Positions 42,786-51,250 of a stretch of DNA of 64,000 nucleotides are shown here, piece by piece. The notes beneath the pieces are model-generated. The model saw only the letters and a program-made list of their open reading frames with translations, was not told where the DNA came from and ran no database searches. The DNA comes from CBINFS01 sp966250015. Lineage in GTDB: Bacteria; Bacteroidota; Rhodothermia; Rhodothermales; DASSAV01. Numbering within the stretch: the stretch's first letter is position 1; each line of letters opens with the position of its first letter. Location of the stretch: NCBI GenBank assembly GCA_966250015.1, contig CBINFS010000002.1, forward strand, positions 1 to 64,000, given 5' to 3'. The position numbers and the translations under genes were made by a program.

Positions 42786-45089
42786 TCATTTCCACATCCG
42801 GTACCCCACGCCTAAGCTGACGCTGCGCGGTGCGCCGGGTGTGTACTGCTGACCGAACCGGTTCTTGGCCGCGATCGTCGCGTAGAGCGTATCGGTCAGG
42901 TTCTGCACGTTCATCCACAGCTCCAGCCCGCGTGCCATTGAGTAGCCGAATCGCAAGCCCAGGAGGTCGTACCCGTCGTAGTGAAGCGTGTTTTGCGGGT
43001 CCATGCAGTAGCGGCCGAGGTGCTCCCATTCGAGCCCGACGTGCGAGCCCGGCAGGAAGGCGGGACGGAAGAGCACTTCGGCATTCATCATGAAGCGCGG
43101 CGCCGCGTCCATCTCGTTGCCGTCGAAGCGGAGCCCCTGGTCCTCGTACTCAACGAACGTGTGGCGGGCGTTGGTGCCTGAGAGGCGCAGGCTCAACGTT
43201 CGCAGCGGGGCAAAGACCACCCCGTACTCGACGCCCTGATGGCGCGTGCGTCCGGCGTTGCGGTACTCGGTATCCCCCTCCTCCGTCCGTATGGCGATGA
43301 TCTCATTCGTGCCGTCCATCCGGTAAAGGCTCAGGTCCAGGTGGAGCCTCCCTGAGAGGAGCGCAGCCCAGCCGCCGGCCTCGTAACTGTCGAACGTCGA
43401 GGGCTTGAGTGTGGGGACCTTGATGCCTCGATAGAGCTCACCCACCTCGGGCGGCAAAAAGCCCTGGCTGAAGTTACCATAGAGCCCGATGCCGCCGCCG
43501 AGGTCGAGTGTGAGGCCCGCTCGTGGACTGAAGTGGTTGAATGCGTTCCGTTCGTCCGGTGCCCCAGAAAACGCCGATGGAGGCAGGTGGTTGTCGAAAT
43601 CGTAGCCGATCCGGTCGTATCGGAGCGACGTGACGAGCTTCAGCCGCCGGATGGGTGTGAGCTCGACCTGTGCGTACGCCGCCACGTTCACGAGATCGAC
43701 CGCGTAGTCCGTCAAGAGCGAGTCGCGCTGGACGTAGTCGACGTAACGCCCGGTGCGTGCGTCGCGCGTGATGTCGAGGTAGTGCGCGACGAATGTATTC
43801 GGGCTGCGGTCCAGACTGGCCCCGGTGATGAGCCGGGCGCCCAGCGCGTCGAGGTAGGTGCGGTGCCGGAGGGCCACACCCATGCTGTGGAAGCGGTCCT
43901 CGTTGAGCTCGCCGCTTGCCGCCGTTGCGTCGTGGCGGTCGTTGCGGATACGATAGTGTGGAAGCTGGCGGATGGCGTTGATACGCCCGAAGAGCGCGAC
44001 GTCGGTGCTGTGCCGACGGTTCCAGACGTGCTCCAGGCGCGACGTGATGCGGGTGGCGTCAACCCTGCGGTAGGTGAACGTTTGCAGACTGGTGAAACCC
44101 TGTCGGTAGAAGTTGAGGCTGTCGAGGCTGCCGTTGGTGTCGGTGTCGAGGTGGTTCGTCGAGAGCGTGGTAACGAGGTGCGTGGCTGAGGCGAAGGTGT
44201 AGTCGGCACGGACGGAAAACGAGCGTTTGTCAAAGTCGCTGTGCTCTGCCCAGCCGCCGCGCTGACGTGCCGCGTACCCGCCTGCCCAGATCCCGAGCCG
44301 GCCGAAGGTGGAAGAAGCCTGAAAGTCGCCACGGCGGTAGCCGTAGTTGTCGCTACGGACAGACAGGGCGCCACCCGGTCGTTGACGGGGCTTCGGCGAG
44401 ATAAAATTGATTGCGCCCCCGATGGCGTTCGAACCGTAAAGCGACGACGAAGGCCCCCGTACGACCTCAACCCGGTCTATCCCGGCCATGTTGACCTCGA
44501 TGAGGGCGTTGTGGTTGAAGATCCCCGGCGGGCGCAACGGGATGCCGTCTTCGAGGTAGAGAAAGAGCGCCCGGTACGAGAGCGGTTGGCGGATGCTCAT
44601 GGTGTGCTGCTCGTTCCCAAGGTTCGTCACGTGCACACCGGGGAGGCTGTTTAGCGCCTCGTAGAGCATGTTCGGCTTCTTCACTTCGAGCTCGCGAGCC
44701 GTGAGCGTCGCGACCGCAATCGGCGCGTCTGTGCGCAGCTCCTCTTCGCGACTGGCGCTGACGATGATGGGCTGGAGATCAACGAGGCGAGGTTCCAGCG
44801 CTATCTCCAGGTCGACGCCTGCCTCGGACACCAGCACCTTCCGGACTTGATAACCCAGCATTGAAAAGACGAGGACGTTCGGGGGCTGCCCGACGACGAG
44901 CGTGAAGCGGCCATCTCTGCCGGTGGAAGCCCCGAGAGTGGTGCCTTCGACGTACACGTTCACACCCGCCAACGCCTCCCGGGTCTCCGAATCGACCACG
45001 CGGCCGGTGATGGGAGACTGGCCGTAGAGCAGCATCGGGAAGCACCCGGCTGCCAGAAACACGGCAAAACGGGAAATTATGCGAAGCAT
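42786..45089 (-). CDS. TonB-dependent receptor with CarboxypepD-regulatory plug extension
   Basis: A 767-residue outer-membrane transporter. After the signal peptide (FAVFLAAGCFPMLLYG) comes a carboxypeptidase-regulatory-like domain (about 25-105; ITGRVVDSETREALAGVNVYV). The plug follows (about 120-240; APIAVATLTARELEVKKPNM, LNSLPGVHV, VEVVRGPSSSLYGSNAIGGA), then a 22-strand barrel ending in an aromatic strand (SVSLGVGYRMWK). The substrate cannot be read directly. It follows the CbiX-like gene by 156 bp in the same direction as HmuY and a second receptor, so a tetrapyrrole or metal-chelate substrate is plausible. There is no SusD partner, which argues against glycan import. Confidence 0.9.
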   Translation of the reverse strand: MLRIISRFAVFLAAGCFPMLLYGQSPITGRVVDSETREALAGVNVYVEGTTLGASTGRDGRFTLVVGQPPNVLVFSMLGYQVRKVLVSEAGVDLEIALEPRLVDLQPIIVSASREEELRTDAPIAVATLTARELEVKKPNMLYEALNSLPGVHVTNLGNEQHTMSIRQPLSYRALFLYLEDGIPLRPPGIFNHNALIEVNMAGIDRVEVVRGPSSSLYGSNAIGGAINFISPKPRQRPGGALSVRSDNYGYRRGDFQASSTFGRLGIWAGGYAARQRGGWAEHSDFDKRSFSVRADYTFASATHLVTTLSTNHLDTDTNGSLDSLNFYRQGFTSLQTFTYRRVDATRITSRLEHVWNRRHSTDVALFGRINAIRQLPHYRIRNDRHDATAASGELNEDRFHSMGVALRHRTYLDALGARLITGASLDRSPNTFVAHYLDITRDARTGRYVDYVQRDSLLTDYAVDLVNVAAYAQVELTPIRRLKLVTSLRYDRIGYDFDNHLPPSAFSGAPDERNAFNHFSPRAGLTLDLGGGIGLYGNFSQGFLPPEVGELYRGIKVPTLKPSTFDSYEAGGWAALLSGRLHLDLSLYRMDGTNEIIAIRTEEGDTEYRNAGRTRHQGVEYGVVFAPLRTLSLRLSGTNARHTFVEYEDQGLRFDGNEMDAAPRFMMNAEVLFRPAFLPGSHVGLEWEHLGRYCMDPQNTLHYDGYDLLGLRFGYSMARGLELWMNVQNLTDTLYATIAAKNRFGQQYTPGAPRSVSLGVGYRMWK

Positions 45090-45245
45090 GCAGGTCTAAT
45101 GAGAAGCACGGTGCAGGGAGTCCGTGGGGCAATCGAACGGATCACTGGGCGTCGATGCGGCTCGCCCTACGTGACGATCAAGTACACGAGCAAAACGATG
45201 TGACTACTGCCCCGCCTGGTTGCTCCGGAGAACCGTTCGCTTAGT

Positions 45246-46277
45246 TCATCGGGTCCTCGAGGCGCCGATGACGGTGGAAGCTTCGCCCGTCCAGGCTTCG
45301 CGCGCGACGATCGATCGATATTGCCCGTCAATCCAGGCCGTGATGGCGTCGTGCGGCAGCAGCCCCTCTTCGGAGGCGCGGTAGCTCAGGCCGTTCAGGA
45401 CCTCGTGGTAGGGCCCAAAACCGGAAAGCCGGAACGGGACGACGAGCACCATGCGGCCGGCCTCGGTTTCCGCTTCGACGAACGAGCGGATGCGGAGCTC
45501 CGCATCTGCCCGTCGGTCCGGCCAGTCCTCGCGTAACGTCTCCACCCGTACGCTGTGGAAGCCGCGCGCGCGGACGGGTCCGCTCAAGTGCTCCATCGCC
45601 ACGACCCACCGGGCATTCTCGACGTCATCGCCCGTACCGTGCGCCAGCAGGAGAACCGACTCGCGTGCAGGGTCCTGGCTCAAGGCTTCGGCTCTTGACG
45701 CCAGGATGGCTGCCACTTCCTCTGCATCCATCAGCCCCTCCTCCGAAAGTGCCAGCGTAAGGCCGTGCTGCAGCTGGGGCGGCGTCTCCGATGCGGAGGA
45801 TTCCGCGTGCGCTTCGTGATGAGCGTGTTCACTCTCTGCTTGACCGCCTGCCGAATGGTGGCCGTGGTGGGAGGAAGCCGCATGGGCATCGTGGCCGGAA
45901 TCAGCGGCCGCACCGTGGCTTCCGTGATCGTGGAGGAGGAACTCCCCGGGCGGGTCATCGCGAAGGCCGAGGAAGTACTCGGTCTGGTGGAGGAACGAAC
46001 GTCCATCCATAAAGAGCCGCACGACGGCTACCTGGCTGACGCCCTGCGCCGAGAGTGAGTCGAGTGCGGCGTCGAGCGAGCGGGGGTCAGCCATCCCAAA
46101 AGCGACGGCGACGGGGTACCGACTTCGCAGCGGCGCGACGGCCTCTTCGACCGACGCGTTCCACTCCGGACTGCCGCCGTGGGCCATGAGTAACAACCCC
46201 GGGCGGTCGGCAGTGGTGTCTGGCGCGGTAAGTGAGACGGGGACTGTGAGGATCAACGCAAGCAGAATGGAGAGCAT
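45246..46277 (-). CDS. Exported tandem CbiX chelatase-like protein with His-rich linker
   Basis: A 343-residue protein. ATG 46277 gives a signal peptide (MLSILLALILTVPVSLT). Two CbiX/sirohydrochlorin-chelatase halves follow. The first (about 26-110) has the active-site-type LLLMAHGGSPEWN (His33) and RLFMDGRSFLHQT (His97). The second (about 205-320) has VLLLAHGTGDDVE (His213) and SGFGPYHEVLNG (His291). Between them residues 116-157 hold 13 histidines, a likely metal reservoir. Cytosolic CbiX inserts Co2+ into sirohydrochlorin; an exported version cannot serve that pathway. Lying 46 bp after hmuY, it may bind, load or strip metal from tetrapyrroles outside the inner membrane. That role is inference. 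Confidence 0.78.
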   Translation of the reverse strand: MLSILLALILTVPVSLTAPDTTADRPGLLLMAHGGSPEWNASVEEAVAPLRSRYPVAVAFGMADPRSLDAALDSLSAQGVSQVAVVRLFMDGRSFLHQTEYFLGLRDDPPGEFLLHDHGSHGAAADSGHDAHAASSHHGHHSAGGQAESEHAHHEAHAESSASETPPQLQHGLTLALSEEGLMDAEEVAAILASRAEALSQDPARESVLLLAHGTGDDVENARWVVAMEHLSGPVRARGFHSVRVETLREDWPDRRADAELRIRSFVEAETEAGRMVLVVPFRLSGFGPYHEVLNGLSYRASEEGLLPHDAITAWIDGQYRSIVAREAWTGEASTVIGASRTR

Positions 46278-46323
46278 GACGGTTTTTGGATCAGGTTTTG
46301 AATAACGGAACGCCGGCGACCTG

Positions 46324-47013
46324 TCAGGGCGTGGCGAGGTCACGCGAACCGTCCGGCTGGAAGACGTACTCGAACGTGTAATACCGGGGGACGCTGGTTT
46401 CGGTAGGCGCCGCAGGGGCATCCTGGTAGTAGCTGATGATGCGGAGCTTGGCGAAACGCCCGTCGGCTGTCCGCACGACAATCGTGCGCCCCGGGATCGG
46501 CGTGATGAGATTTGCCTGGGGATTGTAGTTGTACCAGCCGTTGTCCGAACCGGGGCAAATTGCTCGACGCGGCCCGGGCTGGCCCGTCGGCGAAGGACAC
46601 TCGGCCTGCCCGTCTACCCGGAACGCTCCGTCGGCGGGCGCTTCGGTCACGTCTTCGAAGAGGTCTTCCACGATGACGGCAGCGCCCTGCCCCGGACCGC
46701 TCGTGCCGCCATTGAAGATGATGTTCGTGCCCTGGAAGCCGACGTCCCAGCTCGTTGATGCCGAGTCCGACCGGTCTGTGGCGGTCGACGATAATACGAG
46801 CCGATTCTCGCGCAGGCTGTAGAGGGCGTACCGGCCGGATTCGTTCGTCTGGCCGGTATTGGGATCGCGCGTGGCCGGATCCGCCGCAATGTTTTCGACG
46901 CGTGTTGCCTCCAGCGGTACGTCGTCTTCCGGATCGGTACTATCGCAGCCCGTAAAAACGACTACAGTGAAGGCGGCGCCGAGCAGGAGCTGAAGGATTC
47001 TATTGAGATACAT
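46324..47013 (-). CDS. hmuY: HmuY-family haem-binding lipoprotein
   Basis: A 229-residue exported lipoprotein (lipobox VVFTGC). The HmuY fold is shown by YALYSLRENRLV, STSWDVGFQGTNIIFNGGTSG, WYNYNPQANLITPIPGRTIVV, FAKLRIISYYQDA and the final YYTFEYVFQPDGSR. HmuY proteins of Porphyromonas and relatives capture haem from host or environmental haemoproteins and pass it to the TonB receptor HmuR. The Porphyromonas haem ligands are two His; here histidines are absent from the mature chain, so ligation would differ (Met or none), as reported for some homologues. It lies 33 bp after the receptor gene in the same operon. Confidence 0.85.
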   Translation of the reverse strand: MYLNRILQLLLGAAFTVVVFTGCDSTDPEDDVPLEATRVENIAADPATRDPNTGQTNESGRYALYSLRENRLVLSSTATDRSDSASTSWDVGFQGTNIIFNGGTSGPGQGAAVIVEDLFEDVTEAPADGAFRVDGQAECPSPTGQPGPRRAICPGSDNGWYNYNPQANLITPIPGRTIVVRTADGRFAKLRIISYYQDAPAAPTETSVPRYYTFEYVFQPDGSRDLATP

Positions 47014-47046
47014 ATGGCTGTCTGGATCGTTGCAGTGGTTTTTGGT

Positions 47047-49155
47047 TCAAAGGGTCCATTCGAGGCCGACATAAAGCAGCCGCCCCGGCATCGAGGGAAT
47101 CAGCGAAGGGCGGACGACGTCGAAGGCGTTTTCGACGCCGACCTGGAGGGTTACCCGCTCTCCATAAGGGACAGCCCATCCCTTCGTCAGCGTGGCGTCC
47201 CAGACGGCGTAAGCAGGAACACGCTCGTCGCTACGGTTCGGCACGCCGTTGCCGTCGAGGTCGCGGTAGCCGTAGCTACTGCGCCACGTACCGCGCACGT
47301 TGATGGTCAGGTCATGATCGACCTGTCGCCAGGTGGCGCCGATGGTGCCGGAGTGTGGCGAACGGCCGATGAGCCCTCCGTAGTCGCTCAACGTGAGCCT
47401 GTAGTCGCGTCCGCCAGGTGTGCGCCCGAAAACCTCCCCGCGGCGGATCGCCGCAACGATCTCGGGATCGCGGGCTTGCAGAAACTGGTAGCCGGCAGAG
47501 AGCATGAGGCCGTCGAGCATACTGGTCGGCATAACCGTGACCTCGGCTTCGACACCCCTCGTGTAGATCCGGTTGATGTTGAAGTAGCCGTAAACGAACT
47601 GTCCGCTCGTCTTCTGCGCCACCGGTTGCGTCTCGATTAGATCGTGCACGTCGTTGTAAAAGCCGTTCATACGGAGAGAAAGCCAGCGGAGCGGCTCGGA
47701 GGAAAAGCCCAGGTTGTACGCCATCGAGGTCTCGGCGCCGACCTCCGACAGCCCGGATGGATCGATGAAGATCTCCGCGAGCTGTCCGCTCGCCTGTAGC
47801 TGCGCCAGCCCTTCGGCGAGCCGGGTCGAGCCGAAAACGCTGTAGCCCGCTGCTGCATTCGTGAAGACGAGGTAGAGCTGGCGGAAGTCAGGCGCTTTGA
47901 ATCCGCTGCCGAGCGAGGCACGCAGGCGCAGGCGATCCGACAGTCGCAGGAGAAGGGCAGCTTTCGGGCTCAGGCGCCAGTGATAGTCCTCGTGCGCGTC
48001 GAAACGCGCGCTCACGTTGACGTCGAGACGGCGCGAGGGCATCCACTCATGCTGCACGAAGCCGAAGCCGCTGTTTGCGGAGGGTTCTTCCTCATACCGG
48101 GTACCGTCGAGCCCTTCGCGGATGAATCCGCCGCCCGCCATGGTCAAATGACGCTGGTTCCAGATGGCGTTGAGCTGTATTTCGGCCTTACCGTAGGTTT
48201 GTATGAAGTCGTCCGTATAGGTTTTTACACCGTCGATGCGGCGCGTCATCTGCGTATCGGACGCATAGCGTGCCGCGTAGAGCGACAGCTCGCCGTGCAG
48301 CCGGTTTGACAGCCGGTGCCGAACCTCTGGATGCAGACTCCAGTCGACGCGGCTACCGGTTTCGTCCTGAAGCACCTCGAAACCCTCCTCCGCCGACGCG
48401 AAGGCGCGTTCCTGGTTTTCGGTGGCTACACGGGCGCCCAGGCGCAGCGACGTACGGTCCGTAGGGGCGATGTGCAGGCGGAGGTCGGCGGTATAGTCCG
48501 CAAAACGGGGAGCCGTCTCCCCAAATACGTCCGGTGTGAGGTCGTAGCCACCCGAGCTGAAACGGTCAACGAGGAGCCGGGCGGAGACCTGCTCCGTGCC
48601 GCCTTCCACCGTCGTGGCAAGGTGGGTCGCATTGTGCGTGCCGTAGCGGGTTCGTACGGACGCGGCAAAGCCATCGGATGGCGACTGTGGAATGAGGTTG
48701 ATGACGCCCGCAAGGGCATCGCTGCCGTAGAGCGACGACGAAGGCCCTCGCACGATCTCGACGCGCTCCAGGCCGGAAACGGTGAGACGGTCCAGGTTCA
48801 GCGTACCGGCGGTCCGCCCGATCACCGGCTCGCCGTCGAGCAGGATGAGGGTGTAATCGGAGGCAAAACCTTGAATCTGGACCCCCGTCCCGTGATCGTC
48901 GAAAAGGGCGAGGCCCGTCACCTCGGCCAACACGTCCGACAGGCGCACCGCTCCTCGCGCCTTCATCTCGCCCGCGGCCACAACCGTTGTGGGCGCCGCC
49001 ACGTCCTCCAGCTCCCGGGCAGACCGGGTTGCCGTAACGACGATGGGGGACAGGCGAACTTCCCGGAGCGAGTCCGAGCGGGTGGGTTCGGTGGGGGCCT
49101 GTTGCGCCTGCACGGTCATCGGCAACAACAACGCAAGCAGGATCAAGAGGAGCAT
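47047..49155 (-). CDS. HmuR-like TonB-dependent receptor
   Basis: A 702-residue outer-membrane receptor with a signal peptide (MLLLILLALLLPMTVQAQ). A TonB box-like LSPIVVTATRSAREL leads into the plug (about 50-160; APTTVVAAGEMKARGAVRL, LLDGEPVIGRTAGTLNLDRL, VEIVRGPSSSLYGSDALAGV) and a beta-barrel ending LLYVGLEWTL. It has no carboxypeptidase-like extension, unlike the second receptor. Position directly before hmuY makes haem or another tetrapyrrole the likely cargo. It is the first gene of the leftward locus and is preceded by a 15-bp palindrome (49173-49187) 18 bp before the start, suited to repression by a metal-bound regulator. Confidence 0.88.
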   Translation of the reverse strand: MLLLILLALLLPMTVQAQQAPTEPTRSDSLREVRLSPIVVTATRSARELEDVAAPTTVVAAGEMKARGAVRLSDVLAEVTGLALFDDHGTGVQIQGFASDYTLILLDGEPVIGRTAGTLNLDRLTVSGLERVEIVRGPSSSLYGSDALAGVINLIPQSPSDGFAASVRTRYGTHNATHLATTVEGGTEQVSARLLVDRFSSGGYDLTPDVFGETAPRFADYTADLRLHIAPTDRTSLRLGARVATENQERAFASAEEGFEVLQDETGSRVDWSLHPEVRHRLSNRLHGELSLYAARYASDTQMTRRIDGVKTYTDDFIQTYGKAEIQLNAIWNQRHLTMAGGGFIREGLDGTRYEEEPSANSGFGFVQHEWMPSRRLDVNVSARFDAHEDYHWRLSPKAALLLRLSDRLRLRASLGSGFKAPDFRQLYLVFTNAAAGYSVFGSTRLAEGLAQLQASGQLAEIFIDPSGLSEVGAETSMAYNLGFSSEPLRWLSLRMNGFYNDVHDLIETQPVAQKTSGQFVYGYFNINRIYTRGVEAEVTVMPTSMLDGLMLSAGYQFLQARDPEIVAAIRRGEVFGRTPGGRDYRLTLSDYGGLIGRSPHSGTIGATWRQVDHDLTINVRGTWRSSYGYRDLDGNGVPNRSDERVPAYAVWDATLTKGWAVPYGERVTLQVGVENAFDVVRPSLIPSMPGRLLYVGLEWTL

Positions 49156-49172
49156 CCGTCACTAATTTTTAT

Positions 49173-49187
49173 TTAGACTGAGTCTAA
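49173..49187. promoter_or_regulatory. Putative metalloregulator operator before the haem locus
   Basis: TTAGACT-G-AGTCTAA is a perfect 15-bp inverted repeat in an AT-rich segment 18 bp before the receptor start. The TTAG...CTAA edges resemble DtxR/IdeR/MntR-type operators more than a Fur box. No regulator of that family lies in the window. Confidence 0.55.
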
Positions 49188-49197
49188 TTTAAAATCC

Positions 49198-49611
49198 CAA
49201 GTGCCCCCATGCAAGTCAAAGAAGTCGATTTGTTGGCGTTAGATGTTCAGACGTGAATGGGTAAGTTAGGACGAGCCTCTGATCTCACGACGTATTTGGA
49301 AGCAGGAAAGCCTGCTGGTGATCGCTTTAGAGTGGGCGTATGGTGTGGAACCGGCCGATGTCATGCGGAAGGCGTCATTACACTGTCTTTACCGCCGACC
49401 TCGGGTTCTCAAACGAGCACTCGAACTGCCAAATCAGAACCTGAACGACAGTACCGGATAATTGCCGTTTACCTGGTGTACCGAGATTCAACACGCCCGG
49501 ATTGCGAGAGGATTTAGGATTTGTCTTCGATCTGATCAAGCTGCGGACTGGAGTCACCAATACCTAAAGCCGGGAAAGGTTGGCCTCACTTCATCTTGCT
49601 GCCCTACACGC
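49198..49611. other. Intergenic region without a recognisable gene
   Basis: About 410 bp between the divergent operator and the histidine kinase stop. It contains a small hairpin CAGG/CCTG near 49300 and an 86-codon frame (49257-49517) whose product has no domain-like pattern. No gene is called. Confidence 0.45.
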
Positions 49612-50880
49612 TCACGCAGTAGCCGGGGGTGTTTCCACGACGGAGGCTGGGAGCTCGACGATGAAGCGGCTACCCTTGCCGGGGATGCTTTCAGCGCGGA
49701 TCGTGCCCTGGTGCCGCTCCACGATCCGCTGGCAAATCGCCAGGCCCATACCCGTCCCCGGGTAAGAATGGCGGCCGTGCAGGCGTTGGAAGGGCTCGAA
49801 GATCTTCTCGGCGTACTTCATGTCGAACCCAATACCGTTGTCGGATACCACGATCCGGCACACCCCTAATCCATCGGCGTCCGCCTCCCGGGTTGCGGTG
49901 ATGTGAATGTGCGGCCGGCTCTCGGGGATCTGAAACTTGATGGCATTCAGCACCAGATGGTTCAGGATCTGGCGGAACTGATCGGGATCCACCTCAATCG
50001 TTACGTCGACTTTTACGTCGACCTGCGCTCCAGACTGCTCGATGATCATGTCGAGATCCGAAAGCACGTCCATAATAAGGCCTTCGACGCGAACGAGCTG
50101 ACGCGTCTTCGTCTGCGTGTGGATTCGTGAGTATGCCAGCAGGTCGCTGAGTAGCAGTGACATTCGGGAAGCCGCCTTTTCGATTCGGTCGAGGTACTGC
50201 TGAACGTCTGGATCGAGTGTGTCGCCGTAGTCTGTCTGGATCAGGTTGGCAAAGGTTTGCACCTTGCGTAGCGGCTCCTGCAGATCGTGGCTGGCGGCAA
50301 AGACGAAGTTTTGCAAGGTGTGATTGCGCTGTTCGAGCTCGCGCGTGCGCTCGGCAATCCGGCTTTCAAGCTGGGCGTTCACCTCTCGTAGGGCTTCTTC
50401 CGTCTGTTTTTGATCGGTGATGTCTTCGACGGCGAGAAGGATCTTCTGGTGATGGTTGAGCTGGCGGGCGTTGAGCCTCACCACGCGCCGGCCGATCGCT
50501 TGAAAGTGGTGCTCGACCACATAGTCGGTCACCACGGTCTTTTCCGGCAGCAATCGTTCGAGAAGCGTCCTCAGCTCAGGGATATTCCACTGGCCATTGC
50601 CGAGGTCGAAGACGAGCCGTCCCTCCGTTTCTTCACGCGACACGTCGAACATCTGATAGAACGACTCATTGGCCGCCTGGACGCGAAGATCGAAGTCGAG
50701 AACGAGCAAGCCTTCCCAGATCGTGTCGACGATCATCTCGGCAAACTCTTTGGCCGAACGGAGATCCTCTACACTTACCAGATTGTGTTCACTGATCCCA
50801 CGCCCATCATCGGGACCGGTATAGGGCGTGTCCATACGTTTACCGAGATCGATATAATCGGACTGGTCGTGTTCGGCCAT
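49612..50880 (-). CDS. PAS-domain sensor histidine kinase
   Basis: A 422-residue soluble kinase. ATG 50880 is preferred; an upstream open frame reaches 51060 but lacks domain sequence. A PAS domain spans about 42-155 (EMIVDTIWEGLLVLDFDLRV, ANESFYQMFDVSREETEGR), followed by a coiled coil (about 158-190). The HisKA helix carries the phosphorylated His198 in FAASHDLQEPLRKVQTFANL. The ATPase domain has the N box LVLNAIKFQIPE, G1 VSDNGIGFD, and G2 YPGTGMGLAICQRIVERHQG. This family resembles phytochrome-like and light or redox-responsive kinases but no chromophore Cys is visible. No response regulator is adjacent. It does not seem to be cotranscribed with the next gene, which is 370 bp upstream. 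Confidence 0.9.
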   Translation of the reverse strand: MAEHDQSDYIDLGKRMDTPYTGPDDGRGISEHNLVSVEDLRSAKEFAEMIVDTIWEGLLVLDFDLRVQAANESFYQMFDVSREETEGRLVFDLGNGQWNIPELRTLLERLLPEKTVVTDYVVEHHFQAIGRRVVRLNARQLNHHQKILLAVEDITDQKQTEEALREVNAQLESRIAERTRELEQRNHTLQNFVFAASHDLQEPLRKVQTFANLIQTDYGDTLDPDVQQYLDRIEKAASRMSLLLSDLLAYSRIHTQTKTRQLVRVEGLIMDVLSDLDMIIEQSGAQVDVKVDVTIEVDPDQFRQILNHLVLNAIKFQIPESRPHIHITATREADADGLGVCRIVVSDNGIGFDMKYAEKIFEPFQRLHGRHSYPGTGMGLAICQRIVERHQGTIRAESIPGKGSRFIVELPASVVETPPATA

Positions 50881-51177
50881 AGATGAAGTGGGTTGATTAA
50901 AGAGAAACACGATCAGCCGGGCGATCGCAGGATGCAACGAAATCGTGCCACTCCTGACGTTTATTACCCGGTCATATAAGACTTTGTTGCCCGGTATGGC
51001 AGACCGGCTAGTTGGCGTCAGGAGGTTACGAATGGTCGATTTGGCTCCGGATTGCCACAACGCACCGCACTATGAGCCGGATATGTGCCCTCCGCGACGT
51101 GTGGGAAAACCATAACATTACATTCCGCCCCTTGTGGACGTGTTTTTCGGCTGCGAGTCGAGCGTGAAATACGTTTT

Positions 51178-51220
51178 CCGCCAGGCCAATCAGCTCGATA
51201 CGGAGCTACCGGCCTGGCGG
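51178..51220. repeat. Nested inverted repeat in the 50881-51250 gap
   Basis: CCGCCAGGCC (51178-51187) pairs perfectly with GGCCTGGCGG (51211-51220), and inside it AGCTC pairs with GAGCT. It lies 31 bp after the stop of the leftward repeat-protein gene and could end its transcript, but there is no T run on that strand. The rest of the 370-bp gap shows no gene. Confidence 0.6.
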
Positions 51221-51250
51221 ATGTGTCATTTGAAGGCTGTAAATAGAAGT

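Noticed and set aside
45090..45245. Cobalamin riboswitch before the second TonB receptor.
   Set aside because: This segment lies upstream of the receptor, but the conserved GCCACTG-type B12 box was not found on the gene strand.
49257..49517. An 86-codon frame in the gap beside the haem locus.
   Set aside because: No ribosome binding site, signal or domain-like pattern supports it.
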